Source of the DNA: Gemmatimonadota bacterium
GTDB taxonomy: Bacteria; Gemmatimonadota; Gemmatimonadetes; Gemmatimonadales; GWC2-71-9
Assembly: GCA_003222235.1 (NCBI GenBank)
Contig: QHVD01000321.1
Span: 6,077 to 13,822 of the forward strand
Reading direction: 5' to 3'
Length of the DNA stretch: 7,746 bases
Shown here in pieces: positions 1 to 6,191 of this stretch (its first letter is position 1; each line of letters starts with the position of its first letter). The notes under the pieces were generated by a model. That model saw only the letters and a program-made list of their open reading frames with translations. It did not search any database and was not told the DNA's origin. The translations under genes and the position numbers were made by a program.

Positions 1-198
1 GGCCACCTCGTCCAGGCCGCGGACGCCTACCGCGCGGCACTGGCCATCGACAGCACGTACGAGAAAGCGTCGGTCAACCTGGCACGTGTGGAAGCGGTGA
101 AGCAGGATTCGTCGGTCGTTCCCGTGGATCTGGGCGCCCTCGCCCGGAGCTTCGTCGAGCAGGTGAACGGATGGCAGACGGGGAAGGTCGACCAGTAA
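1..198 (+). CDS. C-terminal end of a TPR-like repeat protein (5' truncated by window)
   Basis: Frame 1 is open from the first base to a TAA at 196-198 and gives 65 residues, the tail of a longer protein. The first 33 or so residues fit one tetratricopeptide repeat: Gly1, then Ala6-Ala7 and Tyr10, the run Ala-Leu-Ala-Ile-Asp at 13-17, Tyr20, and Asn-Leu-Ala at 26-28. This is the usual pattern of small and aromatic positions in the two TPR helices. A non-repeat tail of about 30 residues follows. TPR arrays mediate protein-protein contacts, and the specific job cannot be told from this fragment. The gene converges on the minus-strand acyltransferase, with 63 bp between the two stop codons and a strong palindrome in the gap. 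The TPR assignment rests on a single repeat, so it is moderate; that the frame is coding is fairly sure. Confidence 0.65.
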   Translation, partial: GHLVQAADAYRAALAIDSTYEKASVNLARVEAVKQDSSVVPVDLGALARSFVEQVNGWQTGKVDQ

Positions 199-233
199 TT
201 GCACGAGGGGAGCCGGGCGTCGTGTAGGGCCGG

Positions 234-268
234 GGCGTAGGGACACGGCAATGCCGCGTCCCTACGCC
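234..268. repeat. Near-perfect 35-bp palindrome between convergent genes
   Basis: The left arm GGCGTAGGGACACGGCA (234-250) and right arm TGCCGCGTCCCTACGCC (252-268) are inverted copies with one mismatch (A245 against C257) around a single central A. As RNA, either strand would fold into a very stable hairpin with a loop of about 3 nt. The element lies where transcription from both sides converges, and the TAG stop of the minus-strand acyltransferase (262-264) is inside its right arm. It may act as a bidirectional transcription end or as an mRNA 3' stabiliser. No T-run follows on either strand, so it is not a textbook intrinsic terminator. A related GTGTAGGGCCGG stretch just upstream (222-233) partly echoes the left arm. 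The layout resembles dispersed REP-like intergenic palindromes, but copy number cannot be judged from one window. Confidence 0.7.
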
Positions 269-1605
269 GCCTCGATCTCCCTCCCCAGCTTCAGGATCTC
301 CTCGCGAATCGCTCGCTGCTCCTCGAGCAGCCGGAGGAACGCCCGTCGGCGGAACACGAACAGCCCGAGCGCCCGGGCTCCACCGACGACGCGATCGAGC
401 CGCTCGAAAAAGATCAGCGCCGCGTACCCCGTGAGCGGCAGGACGATCGCCGCCGGCAGCGTCGCGTTCATGCCGAGCCACAGCCAGACGACGGCGACCC
501 CCGCCATCCAGGTGAGAGGAAAGAGCACCATCGCCGCAAGCACCTTGGTGGTGGCGAGGGTATCTTCCCCCCCCTTCGCGATCCCCATCGCCACGAACCC
601 GACCGCGCGGTATGCAGGATAGTGCAGGGCCACGCCCAGGACGGCCGCGGGAAAGAGCACCAGAAGGTACAGGGCAGCTCTCGCGACGTAGCGCGCGATG
701 CGGCCGAGCTTGAAACTCTGCGGCGTGAGGTGATGGGGGTCGAGTCCCGCAGCCGCGAGCGCCGCCTCATATCGGTCGATCCGCGTCGCCAGCGCCGCGA
801 ACCGCTCCGGCCATTGCGCCCGCACGACGTGGTAGCCCTCGAGGAGGCGGCGCCGCAGCTGGAATTCGGCGGCGAGCGGCGGCGGCTCCGCGGGCGGCTC
901 CGCGGCGGCCGAGAGGATACGCTGGGCCCGCGCGACGAGCGCGTGCGCTTCCGTCTGCTCCGCCTGCAGGGTCACGTCGGCGAGCGCCCGCTCGATCCGC
1001 GCGGTGAGCTCACGGACCGACCCCGCAGGCGGCTCCTCGCCGGGCGCGAGCGGCACGCGGGCGACTTCGAAGGGCTCCCCGAAATGGAGCAGGGCGGCGC
1101 TCCGGAAGGTCCGCTTCGCCCGGTAGTAGAGCCCCGCCGGGACGATGCGGATCGGCGCCGGACCCGTGAGGGCCGCCGCGGCGCCCAGCGCAATGCGCGC
1201 CGCGCCGGTCTTGAGCGGCCGGAGCTTCGGATCGCTGTGCGACTTGCCCTCGGGACAGATCGCGATCGCGCCACCGCGGGCGAGCACCGCCCGCGCCGTC
1301 TCGAAGGTTTCGCGGTTGTGCGACGGATCGGAGCCTTCGTCCTGACGCCGATGCACCGGAATGGCCTCGAACGCCCGGCAAAAGATTCCGATCACCGGCA
1401 TCCGGAACAGCGGCGCTTTGGCGAGGAACGAGACACGCCGCGGGGCGAGGCAGAGCAGGAACCCGGGATCGATCAAACCGTTGGGGTGGTTCAACACGAA
1501 GATCACCGGCCCCTCCCTGGGCACGCGCTCCAAGCCCGAGATCTCGATCCGGCGGAAGAAGATGCGGAGAACGAGACCGAAGAGCCCTCGGAAGAACGCC
1601 CTCAC
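262..1605 (-). CDS. PlsC-type (lyso)phospholipid/glycerol-phosphate acyltransferase with C-terminal membrane domain
   Basis: This 447-residue protein starts at GTG 1605-1603, which overlaps the TGA of the upstream transporter gene as GTGA. A GGAG-type ribosome site lies about 10 nt upstream. Family knowledge: PlsC/LPLAT enzymes transfer acyl groups from acyl-CoA or acyl-ACP to lysophospholipids or glycerol phosphates at the inner membrane. Visible blocks are: acyltransferase block I as NHPNGLIDP at residues 39-47, with His40 and Asp46 separated by five residues rather than the usual four; block II around 65-87 (PLFRMPVIG and the IPVHRR stretch); block III CPEGKSH at 117-123 followed by LKTGAARIA; and block IV VPAG near 157. 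The C-terminal part has two or three hydrophobic segments (about 313-340, 355-379, 382-400) and ends in a charged heptad-like helix (419-447). The NHPNxLxDP form fits the bacterial/fungal Sct1-like LPLAT subgroup better than classical PlsC. The exact acyl acceptor is unknown. It is the last gene of the operon. Confidence 0.88.
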   Translation of the reverse strand: MRAFFRGLFGLVLRIFFRRIEISGLERVPREGPVIFVLNHPNGLIDPGFLLCLAPRRVSFLAKAPLFRMPVIGIFCRAFEAIPVHRRQDEGSDPSHNRETFETARAVLARGGAIAICPEGKSHSDPKLRPLKTGAARIALGAAAALTGPAPIRIVPAGLYYRAKRTFRSAALLHFGEPFEVARVPLAPGEEPPAGSVRELTARIERALADVTLQAEQTEAHALVARAQRILSAAAEPPAEPPPLAAEFQLRRRLLEGYHVVRAQWPERFAALATRIDRYEAALAAAGLDPHHLTPQSFKLGRIARYVARAALYLLVLFPAAVLGVALHYPAYRAVGFVAMGIAKGGEDTLATTKVLAAMVLFPLTWMAGVAVVWLWLGMNATLPAAIVLPLTGYAALIFFERLDRVVGGARALGLFVFRRRAFLRLLEEQRAIREEILKLGREIEAA

Positions 1606-2864
1606 GGGGTTGGCTCTCCGCCTCCCGCCCTCTCGCCGCGCCAGGCGGCGTAAGTCCAGATGGCGCCGCCGAGCAGCACGGCGACGGGAATGATGAGCAT
1701 GGCTTCGGCGAGTGAGCGGGCGTCGGAGATGGCCCCCACCACCGCGGGCGACGGCACGTCGCCGAGGACGTGGATCGCGAAGATGCTTGCCGCCACAGCG
1801 GTCGCCCGCATGTGCGGCGAGACCACGTTCACGATGGCGGAGTTCACCGGTCCGGTCGACGCGAACAGGCAGAGCTCCCCCGCGACGATCGCTGACCAGT
1901 AGAGAGCCGGCGCCGGCGCCGCGAGGGCCACGAGGGTGAGCGGCGCCGCGACCAGCGTGGCGGCGCCGGACACCCAGAGATAGGCCTGCTTGGAGAAGCG
2001 GAGGACGTAGTCGCCGAGCCAGCCGCCGCCGTACGTGCCCAGGAACCCGGTGGCGACCACGATCGCGCCGAACTGCACCGTCGCGGCCGCTTTGGGGATT
2101 CCCCGGGCGCGCTCCAGGAAGGAGGGCGTCCAGAAGGCGAGCGCGCCGATCGCGAACGTGTAAGCGGCGTAGCCCAGCACGGTGAGCACGTACGGACGGT
2201 TCCGGAGCAGCAGGGCATAGGCGGCTCGGGCGGCGGTGCCGAGCCCCATGGTGTGGGACCGGGCGGCGGCAGGAGCGTCGGGATCCTGCGCGCCGCGGGG
2301 CGGATCGTACAACCGCAGCGCGAGGGCGGCGAGCACGAGGCCGGGAATCCCTGCCACGAAGAACGCCTGACGCCAGCCGAAGTAGCGGTCCACGAGCCCG
2401 CCCACCACGTAGCCCAGGGCGGATCCGATCGGGATCGCGGCGAAGAAGACGGCGAACACCCGCCCGCGCCGCTCGCGCGGGAAGTAATCGGCGAGCAGCG
2501 CCGGCGAGATGGTCCCGTACGCCGCCTCGCCGATCCCGACCGCGGCGCGGGCGGCGAACAGCGACGCGTACCCCCGCGCAAAGCCCGCCAGCGCCGTGGC
2601 CGCGCTCCAGACGCCCACGCCCAGGCCGATGAGGCGCGTCCGGGATCGGGTGTCGCCCAGCGAGCCGAACAGCGGCGCGGCGAGCATGTAGACGACGATG
2701 AAACCGGTCATCAGCCAACCGAGCTGCGTATCCGAAAGCTGCAGCTCGGAGTGCTTCATGCTCTCGGCGAGCGCCGCGACGATCCACCGGTCCAGATAAT
2801 TGAACAGGTTGATCAGCGTGAGGACCGCGAGCGCGGCGCGGGCTACAGGTTGTTCTTCAGCCAC
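1602..2864 (-). CDS. Spinster-type major facilitator superfamily transporter
   Basis: This 420-residue membrane protein has about 12 hydrophobic segments. The start chosen is GTG 2864-2862, inside the 3' end of the peptidase gene (22-nt overlap). Later in-frame starts such as Met36 would cut off TM1, and earlier in-frame sequence is Arg-rich antisense shadow. No strong ribosome site is visible, so translational coupling to the peptidase gene is likely. Spinster-like features are: NYLDR with Asp25-Arg26 in TM1; MFS motif A as GSLGDTRSRTR at 67-77; Arg106 and the GIGEAAYGTISPAL stretch starting at residue 110; then the AIPIGSALGYVVGG stretch and FGWRQAFFVAGIPGL. Family knowledge: Spinster proteins in animals move sphingosine-1-phosphate (SPNS2) or lysophospholipids (SPNS1), and most bacterial members have no assigned substrate. 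The 4-nt overlap with an acyltransferase gene points to a lipid-related cargo, but this is inference. Confidence 0.9.
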   Translation of the reverse strand: MAEEQPVARAALAVLTLINLFNYLDRWIVAALAESMKHSELQLSDTQLGWLMTGFIVVYMLAAPLFGSLGDTRSRTRLIGLGVGVWSAATALAGFARGYASLFAARAAVGIGEAAYGTISPALLADYFPRERRGRVFAVFFAAIPIGSALGYVVGGLVDRYFGWRQAFFVAGIPGLVLAALALRLYDPPRGAQDPDAPAAARSHTMGLGTAARAAYALLLRNRPYVLTVLGYAAYTFAIGALAFWTPSFLERARGIPKAAATVQFGAIVVATGFLGTYGGGWLGDYVLRFSKQAYLWVSGAATLVAAPLTLVALAAPAPALYWSAIVAGELCLFASTGPVNSAIVNVVSPHMRATAVAASIFAIHVLGDVPSPAVVGAISDARSLAEAMLIIPVAVLLGGAIWTYAAWRGERAGGGEPTP

Positions 2865-5044
2865 CGCGTGAGCAGCCCGTAGAGGTTCTCCCGCGTGTTG
2901 CCCCCGGCGATGGCGTGGGTCTTGTTCGGGTAGATGCGCATGTCGAACTGCTTGTTCGCCGCCTCGAGCCGCTCCACGAGGCGGACGCTGTTCTGGAAGT
3001 GGACGTTGTCGTCCCCGGTGCCGTGCACGAGGAGGAAGTTCCCCTTCAGGCTGTCGGCGTAAGCGAGCGGCGCGCTCTCGGCGTAACCGTCGGGGTTCTC
3101 CTGCGGGGTGCGCATGTAGCGCTCCGTGTAGATCGTGTCGTAGAACCGCCAGTCCGTCACGGGCGCGACCGCGACCGCCGCCTTGAACACGCCCGCCCCG
3201 CGGAACATGGTGAGCGAGCTCATGTAGCCGCCGTAGCTCCACCCCCAGATCCCGATCCGGTCCGGGTTCACGAAGGCCTGACCCGCGAACCATCGCGCGG
3301 CGGCGATCTGGTCGGCCACCTCGTAGCGCCCGAGGTGCAGGTAGGTCATCTTCATGAACTTCGCCCCACGGCCGCCGGTGCCGCGGTTGTCCACGCTCGC
3401 GACGAGGTAGCCGTCCTGCGCCAGCATCTGGTGCCACAGGTAGTTCGGGCCGCCCCAACTGTCGGTCACCGTCTGCGAGCCCGGTCCGCCGTACACGGTC
3501 ATCAGCAACGGGTAGCGCCGCGCCTGATCGAACCCTCTCGGCTTGATGAGCCACGCGTTGAGCTCGACTCCCTCGGGCGTCTTCACCGAGACGAACTCGG
3601 GACGGTTGAGCCCGAGCGCCGCCACTTTCTCCCGGAGCTTCGCGTTGTCGGCGATGCTGCGGACCAGCTTGCCGTCCGGGCGCCGCAGCGTCTGCACCGG
3701 AGGGACGCCGGCCCGCGAGTAGGTCTCGACGTAGAGCGTGAACGTCGGAGCGAACTCGGCGCTGTGGGTTCCGGGCTCCGTCGAGAGCCGCGCCAGCCCC
3801 TTGCCGTCGAGCCCCACCCGCACGAGCTGCCGCCCGAGCGGCCCGTCCATCGCGCCGCTCAAGTAGACGACCTGCTTCTTCTCGTCCACGCCGTACACGT
3901 CCTGCACGTCCCAGCCCCCCGGCGTCACCCGTCGCACGAGCGCGCCGTCGCGGTTGAACAAATAGACCTGGTCGTAGCCTTCCCGCTCGGAGACGAACAG
4001 GAACTGTTTCCCGCCGTCGATCCATCGGGGCTGGTTCGCGTCCACCCACGCCGAATCGGCGTCGGTCATGATCGACCGCGACGCGCCACTCCTCGCGTCC
4101 GCGAGGAGCAGGTCGAGCCGGTTCTGATGCCGGTTCAACCGCGTGAGCCAGATCTCGTCCGCAGAGCCCGCGAAGTCCATCGCCGCGACGTAGCTCTCCC
4201 TGTCCGGTCCCAGATCGACCCACACCTTCGCCCGCGTCGCCACGTCCACCACCCCGATCTTCACCTCGGAGTTGGGCGTCCCGGCCTTGGGGTAACGGAC
4301 GGGCGCGAGCTCCGGGTAGAGCGAGTCGGCGTTGATGAGATAGAATGGCCGGATCGGCGACTGGTTGAACCGCCAGAACGCGATGCGTTTGCCATCCGGG
4401 CTCCAGCGGAACGCGTCACGCAGATCGAGCTCCTCCTCGTACACCCAGTCGGACGTGCCGTTGATGACGTCGTCGCCGCCGTCCGTGGTGAGCGCGGTCT
4501 CCGCGCCGGTCGCGAGGTCGGTCACGTAGATGTTGTTGTCGCGGACGAAGGCCACGAGCCGGCCGTCGGGAGAGAGCTTGGCGAACATCTGGTAGCCGGG
4601 TTTCGCGCTCACGGGGGTGAGTCGCTTCGCGACCAGGTCCCAAACGTAGTAGGTGCCCTTCGTGTTCTGGCGCCACACACGCGCGCTGTTCGCAAATACG
4701 AGGAGCTTCGTCCCGTCGACCGAGAACTTGTATTCCTCGATGGCGATCGGCTTCCGTGCGCCGGGGGGCACGAGATCCGCGCCCCGCACGAGGCGCTCCT
4801 TCTTCCCGGACACCGCGTCCACACGGTAGAGGTCGGTGTTGCCCGCCGAGTCTTCATCGCTCGTGGTGTAGGCAGCCCCGTCCGCCGTCCATTGGAGCGA
4901 CGCGAGATCGGATGCGAACTCCCGCGTGGCCCAGATCGCATGGACGGTGAGCGCCGGGGCGGCAGCCTCTTGAGCGGCGAGCGGCGTGGTGAGGAGAACG
5001 ACGGCTGCGACGGCGAAGGAGGGGCGCATCGGTCCGAGAAACAT
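2843..5044 (-). CDS. Secreted dipeptidyl-peptidase-IV-like serine peptidase (family S9B)
   Basis: This 733-residue enzyme probably removes N-terminal X-Pro or X-Ala dipeptides outside the cytoplasm. Residues 1-25 are a Sec signal peptide with a hydrophobic core around 9-22 and a likely cut near Leu-Ala-Ala-Gln. The beta-propeller domain spans roughly 40-480 and the alpha/beta-hydrolase domain roughly 490-733. The active site reads as complete: Arg125; the substrate-N-terminus clamp DWVYEEE at 199-205 (Glu204-Glu205, matching Glu205-Glu206 of human DPP4); oxyanion Tyr518 in VYGGPGSQ; nucleophile Ser603 in GWSYGGY; Asp678 and Asn680 in HGTGDDNVHFQ; and His710. Start: ATG 5044 has AGGTG 5 nt upstream. 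ATG 5029 would also leave a signal peptide but has a weaker site, and ATG 5104 lies in a repeat tract. It is the first gene of the minus-strand operon, followed with overlap by the transporter. The S9B call is firm; the natural substrate is unknown. Confidence 0.95.
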   Translation of the reverse strand: MFLGPMRPSFAVAAVVLLTTPLAAQEAAAPALTVHAIWATREFASDLASLQWTADGAAYTTSDEDSAGNTDLYRVDAVSGKKERLVRGADLVPPGARKPIAIEEYKFSVDGTKLLVFANSARVWRQNTKGTYYVWDLVAKRLTPVSAKPGYQMFAKLSPDGRLVAFVRDNNIYVTDLATGAETALTTDGGDDVINGTSDWVYEEELDLRDAFRWSPDGKRIAFWRFNQSPIRPFYLINADSLYPELAPVRYPKAGTPNSEVKIGVVDVATRAKVWVDLGPDRESYVAAMDFAGSADEIWLTRLNRHQNRLDLLLADARSGASRSIMTDADSAWVDANQPRWIDGGKQFLFVSEREGYDQVYLFNRDGALVRRVTPGGWDVQDVYGVDEKKQVVYLSGAMDGPLGRQLVRVGLDGKGLARLSTEPGTHSAEFAPTFTLYVETYSRAGVPPVQTLRRPDGKLVRSIADNAKLREKVAALGLNRPEFVSVKTPEGVELNAWLIKPRGFDQARRYPLLMTVYGGPGSQTVTDSWGGPNYLWHQMLAQDGYLVASVDNRGTGGRGAKFMKMTYLHLGRYEVADQIAAARWFAGQAFVNPDRIGIWGWSYGGYMSSLTMFRGAGVFKAAVAVAPVTDWRFYDTIYTERYMRTPQENPDGYAESAPLAYADSLKGNFLLVHGTGDDNVHFQNSVRLVERLEAANKQFDMRIYPNKTHAIAGGNTRENLYGLLTRWLKNNL

Positions 5045-5062
5045 GATGGCACCTAACGCTGG

Positions 5063-5076
5063 TTGGAGTGCTCCAA
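5063..5076. repeat. Small inverted repeat TTGGAG-TG-CTCCAA upstream of the peptidase
   Basis: Two perfect 6-bp arms (5063-5068 and 5071-5076) flank a 2-bp centre, 18 bp upstream of the peptidase ATG. On DNA this could be an operator half-site pair. As RNA the loop would be only 2 nt, so the hairpin would need to open its inner pair. The position is suitable for repression near the transcription start. Six-bp arms are short, so chance cannot be excluded. Confidence 0.35.
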
Positions 5077-5083
5077 AATCACT

Positions 5084-5136
5084 GCCGCAACGCGCAAGCC
5101 GCAAGCGCTAGAACAGCCGCAAGGCGCAAGCCGCAA
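5084..5136. repeat. Two blocks of a GCCGCAA-type heptamer tandem repeat
   Basis: Block A is GCCGCAA-CGCGCAA-GCCGCAA (5084-5104). Block B is GCCGCAA-GGCGCAA-GCCGCAA (5116-5136). An 11-bp spacer, GCGCTAGAACA, separates them, and both blocks are followed by GCG. The 24-bp units 5084-5107 and 5116-5139 differ at a single base (C5091 against G5123) and repeat with a 32-bp period, close to three helical turns. The tract lies between two divergent genes. It may be a simple-sequence repeat prone to copy-number change, or a spaced binding site. The sequence alone does not decide between these. Confidence 0.75.
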
Positions 5137-5177
5137 GCGGTTGGCGAACTCTCACCCAGACTCGAGGAGGGTCAGCG

Positions 5178-6011
5178 ATGGAATCAGCCACCCTGCGGGA
5201 AAAAGCCGACGCGTTTCGGAAGTTGCACGCCGGTCCCGGTATCTTCGTCCTGCCCAATGTCTGGGACGTCGTGACCGCCCGACTAGTCGAGGCAGCGGGG
5301 TTTCCCGCCCTCGCTACCACCAGCGCCGGGGTCGCCTGGGCGCTGGGGTACCCCGACGGCGAGCGCATCAGCCGCGACGAGATGCTCGCCGCGGTCGGCC
5401 GCATCGCTCGCAGCGTGCGGGTCCCCGTCACGGCGGACATGGAGGCCGGCTATGGCGCCGCCCCGGAGGCTGCGGCGGAGACGGCCCGCGGGACCATCGC
5501 CGCCGGCGCGGTCGGGTTGAACCTCGAGGACGGCACGGACGACGGATCGCTCCTGGACGTGACCCTGCACGTGGAACGCATCCGCGCCGCCCGCGAGGCG
5601 GGCGGCGCGGCGGGCGTCCCGATCGTCGTCAATGCGCGCACCGACGCGTTCGAGATCAAGGAGTGGACGCCCGCACAACGGTTGGCGGAGGCGGTGCGGC
5701 GCGCCAACGCCTATCACGCCGCCGGGGCGGACTGCCTGTTCGTCCCCCACGTGAGTGACGCCGAGACGATCGCCCGGCTCGCCCGCGAGATCGAGGGACC
5801 GCTGAACGTCATCGCCGGCCCCCCCGCACCGCCCATTCCGGAACTGGCGCGCCTCGGTGTGCGGCGCGCCAGTCTCGGCCCGCGCTTGATCCAGGCGACG
5901 CTCGGCTTGCTACGGCGCGTCGTCCTCGAGCTGCGGGCCCACGGGACCTACGAGGCAATGCGAGACCTCATCGTCCCGTTCGGGGAGCTGCAACGAGTGG
6001 TCGGCGGGTAA
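5178..6011 (+). CDS. PEP mutase / isocitrate lyase superfamily protein, function unassigned
   Basis: This 277-residue cytoplasmic TIM-barrel enzyme starts at ATG 5178, preceded by a strong GAGGAGGG ribosome site 6 nt upstream. Superfamily marks are: LPNVWDVVTARL from residue 25; the ATTSAGVAWALGYPDGE stretch at 46-62; the metal/oxyanion segment TADMEAGYG at 85-93 (Asp87 and Glu89, where PEP mutase and methylisocitrate lyase have DxD); GLNLEDG at 113-119; and NARTDAF from 152. The active-site loop after Glu117-Asp118 lacks the lyase signature KRCGH or KKCGH, so it is not a normal isocitrate or methylisocitrate lyase. Family members make or break C-C or P-C bonds alpha to a carboxylate (PEP mutase, oxaloacetate decarboxylase, phosphonopyruvate hydrolase). 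Which reaction applies here cannot be read from the sequence, and no phosphonate genes are nearby. It appears to be a single-gene unit: gltB follows after 342 bp with its own promoter. Confidence 0.88.
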   Translation: MESATLREKADAFRKLHAGPGIFVLPNVWDVVTARLVEAAGFPALATTSAGVAWALGYPDGERISRDEMLAAVGRIARSVRVPVTADMEAGYGAAPEAAAETARGTIAAGAVGLNLEDGTDDGSLLDVTLHVERIRAAREAGGAAGVPIVVNARTDAFEIKEWTPAQRLAEAVRRANAYHAAGADCLFVPHVSDAETIARLAREIEGPLNVIAGPPAPPIPELARLGVRRASLGPRLIQATLGLLRRVVLELRAHGTYEAMRDLIVPFGELQRVVGG

Positions 6012-6034
6012 TGGGCCGGTGAGAGTCGGGGTGA

Positions 6035-6068
6035 ATTGTTACATAGCCCCCCGTGAGGCTGTTACAAT
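6035..6068. repeat. Imperfect inverted repeat upstream of the gltB promoter
   Basis: ATTGTTACA (6035-6043) and TGTTACAAT (6060-6068) are inverted copies with one mismatch, separated by 16 bp that includes a GCC/GGC inner pairing (6046-6048 with 6057-6059). TGTTACA also reads as a direct repeat at 6037-6043 and 6060-6066. It starts 23 bp after the stop of the PEP-mutase-like gene and ends 29 bp before the gltB -35 box. It could be a 3'-end hairpin of the upstream gene, though no T-run follows, or a two-site operator or activator element for gltB. Confidence 0.4.
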
Positions 6069-6097
6069 GAGACCAGACCATTCCCACGGAGACCCTC

Positions 6098-6125
6098 TTG
6101 ACGGCGGGGAGTGTGTCGGTATATT
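6098..6125 (+). promoter_or_regulatory. Sigma70-type promoter for gltB
   Basis: TTGACG at 6098-6103 matches five of six -35 consensus bases. After a 16-bp spacer, TATATT at 6120-6125 serves as the -10 box. The region from about 6116 to 6160 is strikingly AT-rich for this genome, which suits promoter melting. Transcription would start near 6131-6133, leaving an untranslated leader of about 220 nt before the gltB ATG at 6354. TATTTA at 6122-6127 is an alternative -10 with 18-bp spacing. Confidence 0.65.
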
Positions 6126-6191
6126 TATGCTGCCGAGTGAATAATTAATACTATCGGTTAGCCCGGCTTCATACTTTTGGGTGGTGTCCAC

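Larger units (their letters stand above)
5045..5177. promoter_or_regulatory. Divergent intergenic region between peptidase operon and PEP-mutase-like gene
   Basis: This 133-bp gap must hold the start signals for both directions. I see no convincing -35/-10 pair on either strand. Clear features are the AGGTG ribosome site for the peptidase (minus strand), the TTGGAG-TG-CTCCAA dyad, the heptamer repeat blocks, and GAGGAGGG at 5164-5171, 6 nt before the ATG at 5178. Promoters are expected here from the divergent arrangement but are not shown by the sequence. Confidence 0.5.

Noticed and set aside
622..1653. Plus-strand open frame of 343 codons opposite the acyltransferase
   Set aside because: It is Arg/Glu-rich, has no motif, and the opposite strand carries all four acyltransferase blocks.
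1606..2787. Upstream in-frame extension of the acyltransferase into the transporter gene (start at 2787)
   Set aside because: The extension translates to Arg-rich shadow sequence, whereas the GTG at 1605 with GTGA overlap starts directly at the recognisable protein.
2865..4223. Upstream in-frame extension of the transporter into the peptidase gene (start at 4223)
   Set aside because: The extra residues are Arg/Gly-rich shadow of the peptidase. The GTG at 2864 lies just ahead of the first membrane segment.
2915..5056. A 713-codon open frame on the plus strand, antisense to the peptidase gene
   Set aside because: It mirrors a gene with strong family motifs. Its product is dominated by Arg, Val, His and Glu with no recognisable domain, as expected for an antisense frame in high-GC DNA.
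5178..6011. Labelling the gene isocitrate lyase, methylisocitrate lyase or PEP mutase proper
   Set aside because: The lyase KRCGH/KKCGH loop is absent and the PEP mutase DxD is DxE, so only the superfamily can be claimed.
6127..6144. Five-residue ATG frame (Met-Leu-Pro-Ser-Glu) as leader peptide
   Set aside because: Its ATG lies directly after the -10 box and upstream of the expected transcription start.
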